Origin: Bacteroidales bacterium
Lineage (GTDB): Bacteria; Bacteroidota; Bacteroidia; Bacteroidales; ML635J-15
Direction: 5' to 3'
Assembly: GCA_017651185.1 (NCBI GenBank)
Contig: JAGCDJ010000020.1
Span: 1 to 64,000 of the forward strand
Length of the DNA stretch: 64,000 nucleotides
Both the position numbers and the translations under genes were made by a program. The notes under the pieces were generated by a model. That model saw nothing but the letters and a program-made list of their open reading frames with translations. It made no database searches and was not told the DNA's origin. Positions 46,744 to 55,096 of this stretch are shown here, in pieces. Positions within the stretch are counted from its first letter, which is position 1, and each line of letters opens with the position of its first letter.

Positions 46744-48048
46744 TTAGTTATGATTTCGGCTTTCCACAAGCGAAGTAATTGCATACAACGGAATGTTTTC
46801 CATCCAGTCTTGATCTATATATGGTTTCATAGAAAGCCTAATGCCTTTCAAATCTGGATGCTTGACAACAAATGTCCTGAGCGATTTTGAACGCACATTT
46901 TCTTCTGCTTTCACCTCAACAGGCAAAACTTTGCCATAATCCTGCAAAACAAAATCAATTTCCACCTGAGAGTCATTTGTGCTGTAATAATATGCTGGGA
47001 TGCCCTTTGATACAAGTTGTGTGAGAACAAATTCTTCTGTAAATGCCCCTTTATATTCTACAAATATATCATCGTTTACAATTACATCGGCAGCCCTCAC
47101 GTCCATCATAGCGCCTAGAAGTCCCACGTCAAGCATAAAAAGTTTGAATACATTATTTTGTGCATAAAAATGCAATGGTAAACGTGGTTCGGTAATACGC
47201 TGAACCTTATATACAAGTCCCATATCTACAAGCCATTGGATGGCAACTTCAAATTCACTTGCCCTACCGCCTTTTTTGATTTCGCTGTATTGAAATTTCT
47301 TATTCTCTTTTGCAAGTTGGCTTGGAATGCCGCTCCAAATAAGATTTATACGTGGTATTTCTTTACTGCCGGTATGCTTTGAAAAGTCGTGCGAATAGTC
47401 GAAAAGTATCTGTTTTTGTATTTCACGAACTTGCATAAGACTTGCATTCTCCGCGTACGATTTTACTACAGCAGGCATACCTCCTACATAATAGTACTGG
47501 CGAAGCATATCAATATACATAGGTGCCAATGCATTTATCAGTTTCCAATCGCCACTATGCAATGCTTGTAATGCTTGTTCTTTACCCATCGCCAACAAAA
47601 ACTCTTCAAAGTTCATCGGATAAAGGTTTAGCATATTTACTTTGCCCACAGGAAAAGAAACACCACTATGCAACATTATTCCCAGTAACGAGCCAGCAAC
47701 TGCTATATGTATGTCGGGAGCATCCTCGCAAAAATATTTCAACGCTGTCAACGCTCTTGGATATTCTTGAATTTCATCAATGATAATTAGGGTTTCGTTA
47801 GGAAGAATGTCTATACCTGACATTGCCGACATTGCCATAATAATACGCCGCGTATCAAAATCTTCAAACACAAAATCAAGGTTTTCAGATCGTTCACAAT
47901 TGATATACGCTACCGACTTGTATTCTTCTTTGCCAAAATTCTGGAGCAACCACGTCTTTCCAACCTGCCTGGCACCATTTAAAATAAGAGGCTTTCTATT
48001 TGGATTGTTTTTCCATTTCAGCAAATCATTGATTAACAGTCTTTTCAT
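46744..48048 (-). CDS. AAA ATPase with DUF4143 domain
   Basis: 434 residues. Walker A GARQVGKTWLL (about residues 20-30) and Walker B TLIIIDEIQEYPRAL belong to the AAA_14 core; the C-terminal DUF4143 (about 200-400) includes a PD-(D/E)xK-like IDFVLQDYGKVLPVEVKAEEN segment, in which Asp, Glu and Lys match a nuclease core. The family is widespread, often horizontally acquired and of uncertain function. Its promoter is embedded in a 33-bp three-copy repeat that begins 8 nt upstream of the ATG. Confidence 0.9.
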   Translation of the reverse strand: MKRLLINDLLKWKNNPNRKPLILNGARQVGKTWLLQNFGKEEYKSVAYINCERSENLDFVFEDFDTRRIIMAMSAMSGIDILPNETLIIIDEIQEYPRALTALKYFCEDAPDIHIAVAGSLLGIMLHSGVSFPVGKVNMLNLYPMNFEEFLLAMGKEQALQALHSGDWKLINALAPMYIDMLRQYYYVGGMPAVVKSYAENASLMQVREIQKQILFDYSHDFSKHTGSKEIPRINLIWSGIPSQLAKENKKFQYSEIKKGGRASEFEVAIQWLVDMGLVYKVQRITEPRLPLHFYAQNNVFKLFMLDVGLLGAMMDVRAADVIVNDDIFVEYKGAFTEEFVLTQLVSKGIPAYYYSTNDSQVEIDFVLQDYGKVLPVEVKAEENVRSKSLRTFVVKHPDLKGIRLSMKPYIDQDWMENIPLYAITSLVESRNHN

Positions 48049-48055
48049 TGAGTTT

Positions 48056-48154
48056 TTACATTTTTTTTGACGAATATTCGTTGCAAAATTACATTTTTTC
48101 GGACGAATAACGCTATGTTTTTTACATTTTTTTTGACATTGACATTGCTATCTC
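48056..48154 (-). repeat. Three-copy 33-bp tandem repeat covering the DUF4143 gene promoter
   Basis: Units begin at 48056, 48089 and 48122, each opening TTACATTTTTTNNGAC. Units 1 and 2 continue GACGAATA. Unit 1 also contains the palindrome ACGAATATTCGT and abuts a minus-strand -7 box TAATTTTG (48084-48091). The exact 33-bp spacing is about three helical turns, suggesting same-face binding of a regulator. Confidence 0.75.
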
Positions 48155-48292
48155 AAATCTATGATGCTACACAAATTATATGTCGGGTTTGCTATATTTT
48201 TTGTAATCACCATTACGGTAATTGCTATTACTATTTTGGAAAAGTGCGCACAAACCTCTAATGCACAATAAATTGTGTGTTTATGTTTTTTT

Positions 48293-48320
48293 GTGGAGCC
48301 GTAAAATTTTGCGGCTTTAC
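48293..48320. repeat. Degenerate 28-bp palindrome (REP-like family)
   Basis: GTGGAGCCGTAAAA joined to TTTTGCGGCTTTAC. It matches the copy at 58531-58558 at most positions and shares its CTTTACAT right end. The rest of 48155-48356 shows nothing else recognisable. Confidence 0.65.
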
Positions 48321-48356
48321 ATAGTACTATATTTGTGGCAGTGCAATGTATGGCTG

Positions 48357-49133
48357 CTATACATCCCGTACATACCTCACCGACAATCCGCAATTTTTGT
48401 GGATTTCTGTTTCGTTCATATTGAATTCTGTTTGGTACGGGTCAGTTGCATGTTTTATCCACCACGCCAAAATGCGGTCTTTTTCTCTTCCTGTTTTCTT
48501 TCCCCAGATGAAGCATGATGTTCCTATGTCGTTGAAACATATACTGTCTTTTTCCTCTCCACTATACATATCGTATGGGTACTGTGGTTGCATGGCCCCA
48601 CCTGGAGTCAATGTCAAACCAGAAAGATTAAAAAGATAGTGCGTGCTATCAGCCAATCCCCACAAATCCCTGTCGCCACAAAGCATGACAATAGTATAAT
48701 GCTCGAAGTTGCCCCACTTGTCTTTTTTATCATTGTTAATGCTCATTGTCAGTTTTTCAAAGTCGTCCTTTGTCGGCAACCGCCAGCCATCGGGACAACA
48801 TTTAACCGCCGCATTGTAATTGTAGAGTGCACCATATTTTTTATATTCGTCGGTGGCTTTTGCCTCGTTTACATTGGTGCCATTGTAGTTGTAAACATAA
48901 TAGCGAGGTCCGTCAAACGATACCGAATCGACATCGTTGCCATCTACCGACGGAAGATACCTGAAATTTTCGGCAAACCAGGTGGTTCCGTTTATTGTCA
49001 CTGTCCTATATTCGTAGCCGTCACGGTTGTCGGTAAATGTTGAATGCTTCAAACTAAACTTTACTGGCCTGTCCTTTTCGCAGGAGCAAAATGCCAGCAA
49101 TGCAATGATTATTATAGTTATTGTTGTTCTCAT
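48357..49133 (-). CDS. FISUMP domain lipoprotein
   Basis: 258 residues with lipobox AFCSC (Cys19 is the likely lipidated residue). The FISUMP (Fib_succ_major) signature is clear: WFAENFRYLP, YGALYNYNAAVKCCPDGWRLPTKDDFEKL and the final NCGLSVRYVRD. These are surface lipoproteins of the C-type-lectin/sulfatase-modifying-like fold, abundant in Bacteroidetes and Fibrobacter. It starts 2 nt after the upstream gene's stop, forming a two-gene operon. Confidence 0.88.
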   Translation of the reverse strand: MRTTITIIIIALLAFCSCEKDRPVKFSLKHSTFTDNRDGYEYRTVTINGTTWFAENFRYLPSVDGNDVDSVSFDGPRYYVYNYNGTNVNEAKATDEYKKYGALYNYNAAVKCCPDGWRLPTKDDFEKLTMSINNDKKDKWGNFEHYTIVMLCGDRDLWGLADSTHYLFNLSGLTLTPGGAMQPQYPYDMYSGEEKDSICFNDIGTSCFIWGKKTGREKDRILAWWIKHATDPYQTEFNMNETEIHKNCGLSVRYVRDV

Positions 49134-49135
49134 AG

Positions 49136-49735
49136 TTATTTCTTTTTATTGTTGTTGAACCGATAACCTATGCCGGCATGTATGTTTAAACTTGAATTAT
49201 ATATTTTGGTATTATATACATTCATTATCTCCCTGTTTGTGTCATAGTGGAAATAAGGAGTGTTGGAATCGGCTTCCCACGAGGTAAATCCTATGCTAGC
49301 AAGGAAATATAATCCACACGGGAATGAATGTCCGCCCTTGAACTCAAGTCCCCAGCCCAAATTATAATTTACGCTGAAATTTCCGTAATCATGACTATGA
49401 GCAAGATTCATTATAAAACCTATGCCCCACAAATTTGCATGACCTTCGCTGTATTTTTCACGAGTCCAGAATATTCCTGGGACAAATGTTGTCCACGACC
49501 TATACGAAGCATATACGCCCAAGGCGCTCTTCTTGCTTACTGGCAGTGCTATGTCGAAATCAAAGTTCAAATCCCATGAAATTCTATATTTGCCTATGGA
49601 ACTGCCAGTGCCAATGTTTGCACCTATAAAATATTTGCAAAGTTCTCTCTTTGTTTTTGTAGTGTCCGAAGGTTGCTCGGCAAAACAGGCAAAGGCGAGA
49701 AATGTTGATATGAAAATTATTAGTAGTTTTTTCAT
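49136..49735 (-). CDS. Outer-membrane β-barrel-like protein
   Basis: About 199 residues. Signal peptide MKKLLIIFISTFLAFACFA; the ATG at 49735 is used since the 27 codons upstream include the promoter. Residues after about 40 alternate strands (FIGANIGTGSSIGKYRISWDLNFDFDIAL) and the end SLNIHAGIGYRFNNNKKK is barrel-like. It resembles the 6171-6851 protein in layout. First gene of an operon with the FISUMP lipoprotein. A well-formed promoter is at 49762 and a 10-G tract lies 30 nt farther upstream. Confidence 0.6.
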   Translation of the reverse strand: MKKLLIIFISTFLAFACFAEQPSDTTKTKRELCKYFIGANIGTGSSIGKYRISWDLNFDFDIALPVSKKSALGVYASYRSWTTFVPGIFWTREKYSEGHANLWGIGFIMNLAHSHDYGNFSVNYNLGWGLEFKGGHSFPCGLYFLASIGFTSWEADSNTPYFHYDTNREIMNVYNTKIYNSSLNIHAGIGYRFNNNKKK

Positions 49736-49761
49736 GCCATTATTTAAAAAATGTGTTGTTG

Positions 49762-49791
49762 CAAATCTATGATAATTTTTTGTATGGCAAA
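49762..49791 (-). promoter_or_regulatory. Promoter (TTTG-N18-TAGATTTG)
   Basis: Minus strand: TTTG at 49791-49788, 18 nt, then TAGATTTG at 49769-49762, 26 nt before the ATG at 49735. It is one of few promoters here with both elements. Confidence 0.65.
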
Positions 49792-49819
49792 CTGATTTTT
49801 TTAGTTTTTTGAACAATTA

Positions 49820-49829
49820 GGGGGGGGGG
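49820..49829. repeat. Homopolymeric G10 tract
   Basis: Ten consecutive G residues in an otherwise very AT-rich 305-bp divergent intergenic region, 29 nt upstream of the -33 element of the outer-membrane protein gene. It is the only such tract in the window. The remainder of 49830-50015 holds no other structure that I can name. Confidence 0.85.
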
Positions 49830-50015
49830 TAAATATTTGATACACAATGCATTATATTATAAAAATTTACAATTCTTCAAAATTAACGCTTAGATTTTCA
49901 ATCATTCAAGTTCTAACTATATACAAATCTGTCAAAAAAATCATCTTAAATCCAAAATTATGGGATAGAAATATGATGTAGCAGTAAATTCAATAATTCA
50001 TTTTTGAACTTTTCT

Positions 50016-50023
50016 TATCTTTG
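50016..50023 (+). promoter_or_regulatory. -7 box (TATCTTTG) of the acyltransferase gene
   Basis: TATCTTTG followed by CGGG, ending 17 nt before the ATG at 50041. Confidence 0.6.
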
Positions 50024-50040
50024 CGGGCAAACATATTCGT

Positions 50041-50865
50041 ATGACCGAGAGCAAACCGATGCAGGTTGATGTAGCGGAGATTATCCGCACAAAAAGTCCG
50101 AAACTGGCAAGGAAAATGCCTCGCTTCGTTGTGAACATACTACGCAGACTACTACACGAAAAAGATGTAAACGAGATACTTGCAAAGGCAAACGGGGCGA
50201 CTGGAATTGATTTTGTAAATATCGGCGTTGACTGCCTCGGACTGAAACGCGAAGTTACCGGACAGGAAAACATACCATCGGAAGGACGCTACATCTTCGT
50301 AGCAAACCATCCGCTCGGCGGACTCGAAAGTCTTGTAATGATGCAAACAATCAACAAAAAATTCAGCGATTTCATGTTTGTTGTCAACGACCTGCTGATG
50401 GCAATAGAACCACTGCGACCTGTATTCGTACCGATAAACAAAGTAGGAAAGCAGTCGCGAAACAACGCCGAGCAACTAAACGCCTTATACGCATCGGACA
50501 AGCAAGTGCTTTATTTTCCAGCAGGACTATGCTCGCGCAAAATCAAAGGCAAAATCATCGACCTGCAATGGCAGAAAAACTTCATTGTTAAGGCACAGGA
50601 ATACCAGCGCGACATAATTCCAATATATATCGGAGGTCGTAATTCAAACTTCTTCTACCGCCTTGCAAACTGGCGAAAACGCCTGAAAATAAAGTTCAAC
50701 ATCGAAATGCTTTTCCTCGTGGACGAAATGTTCAAGCAGCGCGGACAAACAATTACACTTACAATTGGCAACCCAATCCCCTACTCCACATTCGACAAAT
50801 CAAAAACGCCGACCGAATGGGCAGAATGGGTGAAAAACGAAACATATAAAATGAATAAGGGATAA
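50041..50865 (+). CDS. Lysophospholipid acyltransferase-like (PlsC superfamily) protein
   Basis: 274 residues, no signal peptide. The acyltransferase box is ANHPLGGLESLVMM: NHxxxx with Glu instead of the usual Asp in HxxxxD. Further conserved blocks are AIEPLRPVFVPINK and VLYFPAGLCSRK. Bacteroidetes proteins of this type include the O-acyltransferase GlsA of glycine-lipid synthesis and hemolysin-like acyltransferases; which applies is uncertain, and the N-acyltransferase partner is not adjacent. Two palindromic repeats follow it. Confidence 0.8.
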   Translation: MTESKPMQVDVAEIIRTKSPKLARKMPRFVVNILRRLLHEKDVNEILAKANGATGIDFVNIGVDCLGLKREVTGQENIPSEGRYIFVANHPLGGLESLVMMQTINKKFSDFMFVVNDLLMAIEPLRPVFVPINKVGKQSRNNAEQLNALYASDKQVLYFPAGLCSRKIKGKIIDLQWQKNFIVKAQEYQRDIIPIYIGGRNSNFFYRLANWRKRLKIKFNIEMLFLVDEMFKQRGQTITLTIGNPIPYSTFDKSKTPTEWAEWVKNETYKMNKG

Positions 50866-50878
50866 CGAACAATAATCC

Positions 50879-50904
50879 GTAGTTCGCAATGCATTGCGAA
50901 CTAC
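50879..50904. repeat. 26-bp perfect palindrome (REP-like family)
   Basis: GTAGTTCGCAATG joined to CATTGCGAACTAC, a perfect inverted repeat with GTAG/CTAC ends. It is 34 nt before a second palindrome at 50939. Confidence 0.85.
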
Positions 50905-50934
50905 ATAAAAAAAACAATAAAAAATCACAAACAT

Positions 50935-50958
50935 GTACAGACGCAAAATATTGCGTCT
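50935..50958. repeat. Palindrome AGACGCAAAATATTGCGTCT (REP-like family)
   Basis: A 20-bp near-perfect palindrome (50939-50958) preceded by GTAC. Together with the 50879 copy it forms a BIME-like pair between the acyltransferase and vsr genes. Confidence 0.8.
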
Positions 50959-50986
50959 CAAAATTTAGAAACATCAGCACCTTCAC

Positions 50987-51487
50987 ATGACAGACATCTT
51001 CAGTACCGACAAACGCTCCGACATAATGTCGAAAATCCGCTCAAAAAACACAAAGCCAGAGATAAAACTTCGAAAGGCATTGTTTGCAAGGGGATTTCGC
51101 TATCGCACAAATGTAAAGCAACTTCCCGGGACTCCAGATATAGTTCTGCGAAAATACAGGACAGTAATCTTTGTGAATGGTTGCTTCTGGCATCATCACG
51201 CAAACTGCAAAATTGCCACCACGCCCAAGACAAACACCGAATTCTGGCAAAACAAAATAAAACGCAACCGACAGCGCGACTTGGAAAACTACTGGAAACT
51301 AGGCGAAATGGGATGGGAAATAATAGTTGTGTGGGAATGCGAACTGAACCACGCCCATGCCGAAGAGTCCGTCGCCGACAAGATTGCAGAACGACTGCAC
51401 AAAAAACTGCAACCACAACCATATTCGCTACCCGAAGAATCGGAAATAGGAATTGCTGCGGAAGGCAATACAGAATACGGCAAATAA
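50987..51487 (+). CDS. vsr: Very short patch repair (Vsr) endonuclease
   Basis: 166 residues. Vsr nicks next to T:G mismatches arising from 5-methylcytosine deamination. Family motifs are intact: MSKIRSKNTKPEIKLRKALF, LPGTPDIVL (catalytic Asp), VNGCFWHHHANC (Zn and catalytic His) and GWEIIVVWECEL. A C-terminal Glu/Gln-rich tail of about 25 residues is extra. vsr normally sits beside a cytosine-5 methyltransferase gene; none is present here. The frame is open to the stop, 4 nt before the convergent metalloprotease gene's stop. Confidence 0.95.
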   Translation: MTDIFSTDKRSDIMSKIRSKNTKPEIKLRKALFARGFRYRTNVKQLPGTPDIVLRKYRTVIFVNGCFWHHHANCKIATTPKTNTEFWQNKIKRNRQRDLENYWKLGEMGWEIIVVWECELNHAHAEESVADKIAERLHKKLQPQPYSLPEESEIGIAAEGNTEYGK

Positions 51488-51491
51488 AGCA

Positions 51492-53639
51492 CTATTTGAT
51501 TTTTCCCTTGCCCTCAACGACAATTTTGCCACCTTTGTCGACCAGACCGTCCTTCGATCTGACAATCACCTGCGCTCCGTCGCCAACAACCAACGTTCCC
51601 TCCACTACAAGCGTAGACGACCTGTCTATTTTTAGTTTCGATTTCGGTTCCATGCGATACTCGCTGCCACTTCCGACAACAAGCGAACTCATTTCCTCAA
51701 CACTTACAACACTTCCCTTGCCCTGCACAAATTCAGAACCGTTCTCACAAACAAGCACAGTAGGCGATGCAAACAAGTTTGTGACACTATCACGCATTGG
51801 TTGAGCAACCGTAAGGTTTTGCGTTAATATAATGCTTTTCTTAGGTGCAAGAACTGCCTTTTCCTTTAGCGAAATACGCCCTGTCCAGATGGCATCGTTT
51901 GTAATGTCGTAGTCGTCCCAACGTACATCTATACGATAACGACCTCCATCCATAGGCGTTATTTCGATGCCAAGTCCTGTAAGATATGTGGTCTGCGTAT
52001 TGCGCGAAAGATGGGCAGAATACTGGCATCTTCCAGACGTCATCGAATTGTAGAAAGTCTTGGCATTGCATGTACTTGGATTAGTTCCCATATTCAACCT
52101 GGTATGAGTACAAAACATATCGCGGGCATCACCACCAGAAACAAGACTATCAATTAACATCCTACCTATTGTTTTCCTCCACAAAGGTTTCTCGTCTGGC
52201 GACGAAAGTATGTCAAGTTCCTCGGATGGTTTAAAAATCCTTTCCATATCGTGCGCACCACAAAACGGGTTTTCTGCATCGCGACTATGATAATAATCGT
52301 GTCCCGACCAGTTTATACACTTCATATTATATACTGTATCGGCCAAATGATAACTGTAGTTCCAATACCCCTCGGCAGGAATAATGCGAAGATTGTCCCG
52401 CTCGTTGGAATTATACACCTCCGAATCCTTTCCGCTCAACACGTCCCTACCAACCTGATAATAAGCATAAACGCCAGCGACATCTGTCGGACGACAATCG
52501 CTTTCGTTGGAATACTGCAAAAAGTCAAGTTTGCCATTTCTGCCCGACTGGTGATTTTCGAGCCAAATATACTGGTTCGACGACTTTTCGCTGTCCTTGT
52601 ACGGCAATTTTATACGTACTGCATCACCGTATGTCACAAAGTCGCGAAGAATAAAGGTCTGAGCGCCGTCGTCTTTTGATATGTCGGCATTAACAGGACT
52701 TCCATCGGTACTGCGGGCAACTATCCACCAACCATAATCGTTTCTGTTGCTTTTGTGAATCCAATGCATACGCCATCTTTCGTAACCGTTGCACGACACC
52801 AAAGTCGACCCCGAACCGCCCATAAGTCCAAACCCACCCTGGAGCGGCAAAAAAGGCATATATTCCCCCGAACGACGATGATTTCCACCAGAGGTATGAA
52901 ACGAATTGGGGCCAAAGAACGAGTGCGAAATTTCGTGCTGTACTATGCCTGTCGGATTGGTTGAAACATCAACAGTACCTACGCATTGCGCCGTTCCTAC
53001 CCCAGCAAACTGATAATAAGTCCCTTTTACTAGCAATTTCTCACCACGCAACATCGAAGTCGAAAAATAACCACTGCCTGCACTATCACCCCCATACTCC
53101 TTGGTTATATTGCGGAAAAAGAACTGGATGAATCCTATTTTGCCAGAACCATTCACATCATAATACGAAATATCGTTGTGCCCGTACATTGTCTGCAAAC
53201 CGCCCTGCTCGTTAATAAATGCCACAGCAGCCCTCTCTATGTTGCTTTCGTTGAAACCGCCGAAGCGCAACACCCTGCTCTCCTTGATGTTTACAACGAC
53301 AAAATCACCCGTAATCTGCAGTTCGTCAAACGACGATTCACCATACAACCTGGTTATACATCCGTATAGTGCATCGGCATTATATACGGTGTCCATCAGG
53401 CGAAGAAGATAATCGGGCGGGTTCTGGTTGATGCTTTCCAAAAGCACCGTATTCCAGTGGTTTACCTTTGCAAATGGTTTTTCTCGTTCCGGATTTACGT
53501 CGTAGATTATATTTACAAAGAAGTTTAGCATTCTGATTTCGCCACGCGGTCTCACTTGCCAACCATCCCAACTGTTACGCTGGGCACACAGCGAAACAGC
53601 AAGCAGCAAAACCGACAATAGCAACGAAATCCTTTTCAT
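51492..53639 (-). CDS. Secreted M6-like zinc metalloprotease
   Basis: About 715 residues with signal peptide MKRISLLLSVLLLAVSLCAQ. The zinc motif is HEISHSFFGPNSFH (about residue 240), followed by GGFGLMGGSGS, which corresponds to the GxWDLM-type turn of M6 (immune inhibitor A-like) peptidases. The last 110 residues are regular short β-strands (GSEFVQGKGSVVSVEEMSSLVVGSG) like a β-helix or stalk; no typical T9SS sorting domain. Start chosen at ATG 53639; a TTG 6 nt upstream overlaps the preceding gene's stop. It follows the KdsC-like gene by 2 nt. Confidence 0.75.
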   Translation of the reverse strand: MKRISLLLSVLLLAVSLCAQRNSWDGWQVRPRGEIRMLNFFVNIIYDVNPEREKPFAKVNHWNTVLLESINQNPPDYLLRLMDTVYNADALYGCITRLYGESSFDELQITGDFVVVNIKESRVLRFGGFNESNIERAAVAFINEQGGLQTMYGHNDISYYDVNGSGKIGFIQFFFRNITKEYGGDSAGSGYFSTSMLRGEKLLVKGTYYQFAGVGTAQCVGTVDVSTNPTGIVQHEISHSFFGPNSFHTSGGNHRRSGEYMPFLPLQGGFGLMGGSGSTLVSCNGYERWRMHWIHKSNRNDYGWWIVARSTDGSPVNADISKDDGAQTFILRDFVTYGDAVRIKLPYKDSEKSSNQYIWLENHQSGRNGKLDFLQYSNESDCRPTDVAGVYAYYQVGRDVLSGKDSEVYNSNERDNLRIIPAEGYWNYSYHLADTVYNMKCINWSGHDYYHSRDAENPFCGAHDMERIFKPSEELDILSSPDEKPLWRKTIGRMLIDSLVSGGDARDMFCTHTRLNMGTNPSTCNAKTFYNSMTSGRCQYSAHLSRNTQTTYLTGLGIEITPMDGGRYRIDVRWDDYDITNDAIWTGRISLKEKAVLAPKKSIILTQNLTVAQPMRDSVTNLFASPTVLVCENGSEFVQGKGSVVSVEEMSSLVVGSGSEYRMEPKSKLKIDRSSTLVVEGTLVVGDGAQVIVRSKDGLVDKGGKIVVEGKGKIK

Positions 53640-53641
53640 AA

Positions 53642-54184
53642 TCAATATGCGGCAAAACTTTCATCATCTAGCCATGTCTTCTGCGCACGCATAACCTGCT
53701 CGATAACATCACGCACACACCCCTCACCGCCTTTCTTGTCGGAAACATATAGTGCGATTTCCTTTATTTCATCTGCAGCATCAACCGGACAACAGGGCAA
53801 ACCCACCATCTTCATTATCTGGAAATCGGGAATATCATCGCCCATATAGAGGATTTCCTCGTTTTTAAGGTTGTATTTTTTCTTCAGCATCTCAAGGTCT
53901 TCGGTTTTCCACACGCTGCCCATTATCACATCCTCGACGCCAAGATTCTTGTAGCGAATCATAGTCTTTTCGCAGAAACCACCCGAAATTATTGCAACTA
54001 CAAGCCCCTTGCGGACCGCGCATTTTATTGCAAAACCATCCTTTACACTTGTTGTGCGCTGCAAATATCCCACCTCGTTTATGTTTACCGTCGACGACGA
54101 CAAAACCCCATCTATATCAAAGACAACTGCCTTTATTTTCGATAATATTTCCTTGAAGTTCAAGGTTTCCAAATCTCTATTCAT
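53642..54184 (-). CDS. kdsC: KdsC-like HAD phosphatase (3-deoxy-D-manno-octulosonate 8-phosphate phosphatase family)
   Basis: About 180 residues, a capless C0-type HAD enzyme. Nucleophile motif FDIDGVLSS, motif II ISGG, and motif IV MGDDIPDFQIMKMVG are present. KdsC removes phosphate from KDO-8-P during LPS inner-core synthesis. The ATG at 54184 overlaps the upstream DUF2520 stop (ATGA), so translation is coupled. Other KDO genes are not in the window. Confidence 0.88.
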   Translation of the reverse strand: MNRDLETLNFKEILSKIKAVVFDIDGVLSSSTVNINEVGYLQRTTSVKDGFAIKCAVRKGLVVAIISGGFCEKTMIRYKNLGVEDVIMGSVWKTEDLEMLKKKYNLKNEEILYMGDDIPDFQIMKMVGLPCCPVDAADEIKEIALYVSDKKGGEGCVRDVIEQVMRAQKTWLDDESFAAY

Positions 54185-54954
54185 TTGCAATATGTTTTTA
54201 AGATGCTTTCGCTCATAATCCTATAAATTTCAGCAAGTTTTTCATCTGACGAAAGCATATCTATATGTGACTCAACAACTTTTCTATCTCCACGCACGGC
54301 AGGACCTGTCTGCGACGAAAAGGCATCGCCAGCAAGAACCTTCGCAAAACTCTGGCGCAAAAGCGGATTCAATATGCTAACTGGTATATTGTTTTCCTGC
54401 AAAAGTTTTTGCCCAAGACAAATGCTATGGTTCATGAAATTAGACGCAAAAACGCCTGCAATATGCAATATTTTACGCTGCTCGAATGTAAGTTCGTAAA
54501 CAAGCGGACTGATTTTCTCGGCAAAACAGCGCACATAGTGGTATGTGTCGGCATTCGACGCCTCGATGCAGATAGGTATCGAAGAAAAATCCTCTATTTT
54601 CACATCGCGAGAAAATGTTTGGAAGGGATACATCACAGCGGCATTTTTTGCATCAAAAATCTCTTTTGGCAAACTTCCTGACGTATGAATCAATATCGCA
54701 TCACTAGGCAATGCTAATTGCTGCGCTACCGACTGGTTTGCCGTGTCAGACATCATAAACAGATAAGCATCGGAATTTTGTGGCAACTGCTGGAGATTGT
54801 CGGTAAAATGTGCACCAACCTCATCGGCAAGTGCTTGTCCGGTGGTTTCATTTCTGCTAAATACACAATCGACAGCAACACCTTCCGACACGAATTTTCG
54901 TGCTAGATGATAGCCCACATTGCCCGAACCTAGTACCGATATTCTTTTTATCAT
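54181..54954 (-). CDS. Rossmann-like and DUF2520 domain-containing protein
   Basis: 257 residues. The N-terminal NAD(P)-binding motif GSGNVGYHLA (residues 9-18) is followed by a ProC-like Rossmann fold and a C-terminal helical DUF2520 domain (about 130-250, with HIAGVFASNFMNH). It resembles oxidoreductases of the pyrroline-5-carboxylate reductase/6-phosphogluconate dehydrogenase type; the substrate is unknown. It commonly precedes kdsC in Bacteroidetes, as here. Its promoter is the octameric tandem array. Confidence 0.88.
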   Translation of the reverse strand: MIKRISVLGSGNVGYHLARKFVSEGVAVDCVFSRNETTGQALADEVGAHFTDNLQQLPQNSDAYLFMMSDTANQSVAQQLALPSDAILIHTSGSLPKEIFDAKNAAVMYPFQTFSRDVKIEDFSSIPICIEASNADTYHYVRCFAEKISPLVYELTFEQRKILHIAGVFASNFMNHSICLGQKLLQENNIPVSILNPLLRQSFAKVLAGDAFSSQTGPAVRGDRKVVESHIDMLSSDEKLAEIYRIMSESILKTYCK

Positions 54955-54977
54955 AACCGATGTTATATTTTCAAGCG

Positions 54978-55058
54978 CAAAGATAAGAAAGATTTAAGGA
55001 TTTAAAGATTCAAGGATTTGAAAATTTGATGATTCAAGAATTTGAAAATTCAGGGATT
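54978..55058 (-). promoter_or_regulatory. Tandem-octamer promoter of the DUF2520-kdsC operon
   Basis: Minus strand: eight exact-register 8-bp units each starting AAT (AATCCCTG, AATTTTCA, AATTCTTG, AATCATCA, AATTTTCA, AATCCTTG, AATCTTTA, AATCCTTA; 55058 to 54995), then AAT, 6 nt, then TATCTTTG (54985-54978), 23 nt before the ATG. Same anchor geometry as the heptamer promoters. Confidence 0.8.
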
Positions 55059-55096
55059 TGTAGCATAACAATACTTTGCGATGGTTCAAAATCCAC

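Noticed and set aside
48056..48154. CRISPR-like array
   Set aside because: The 33-bp periodicity has only a short conserved block, three copies, and no constant repeat/variable spacer pattern; no cas genes nearby.
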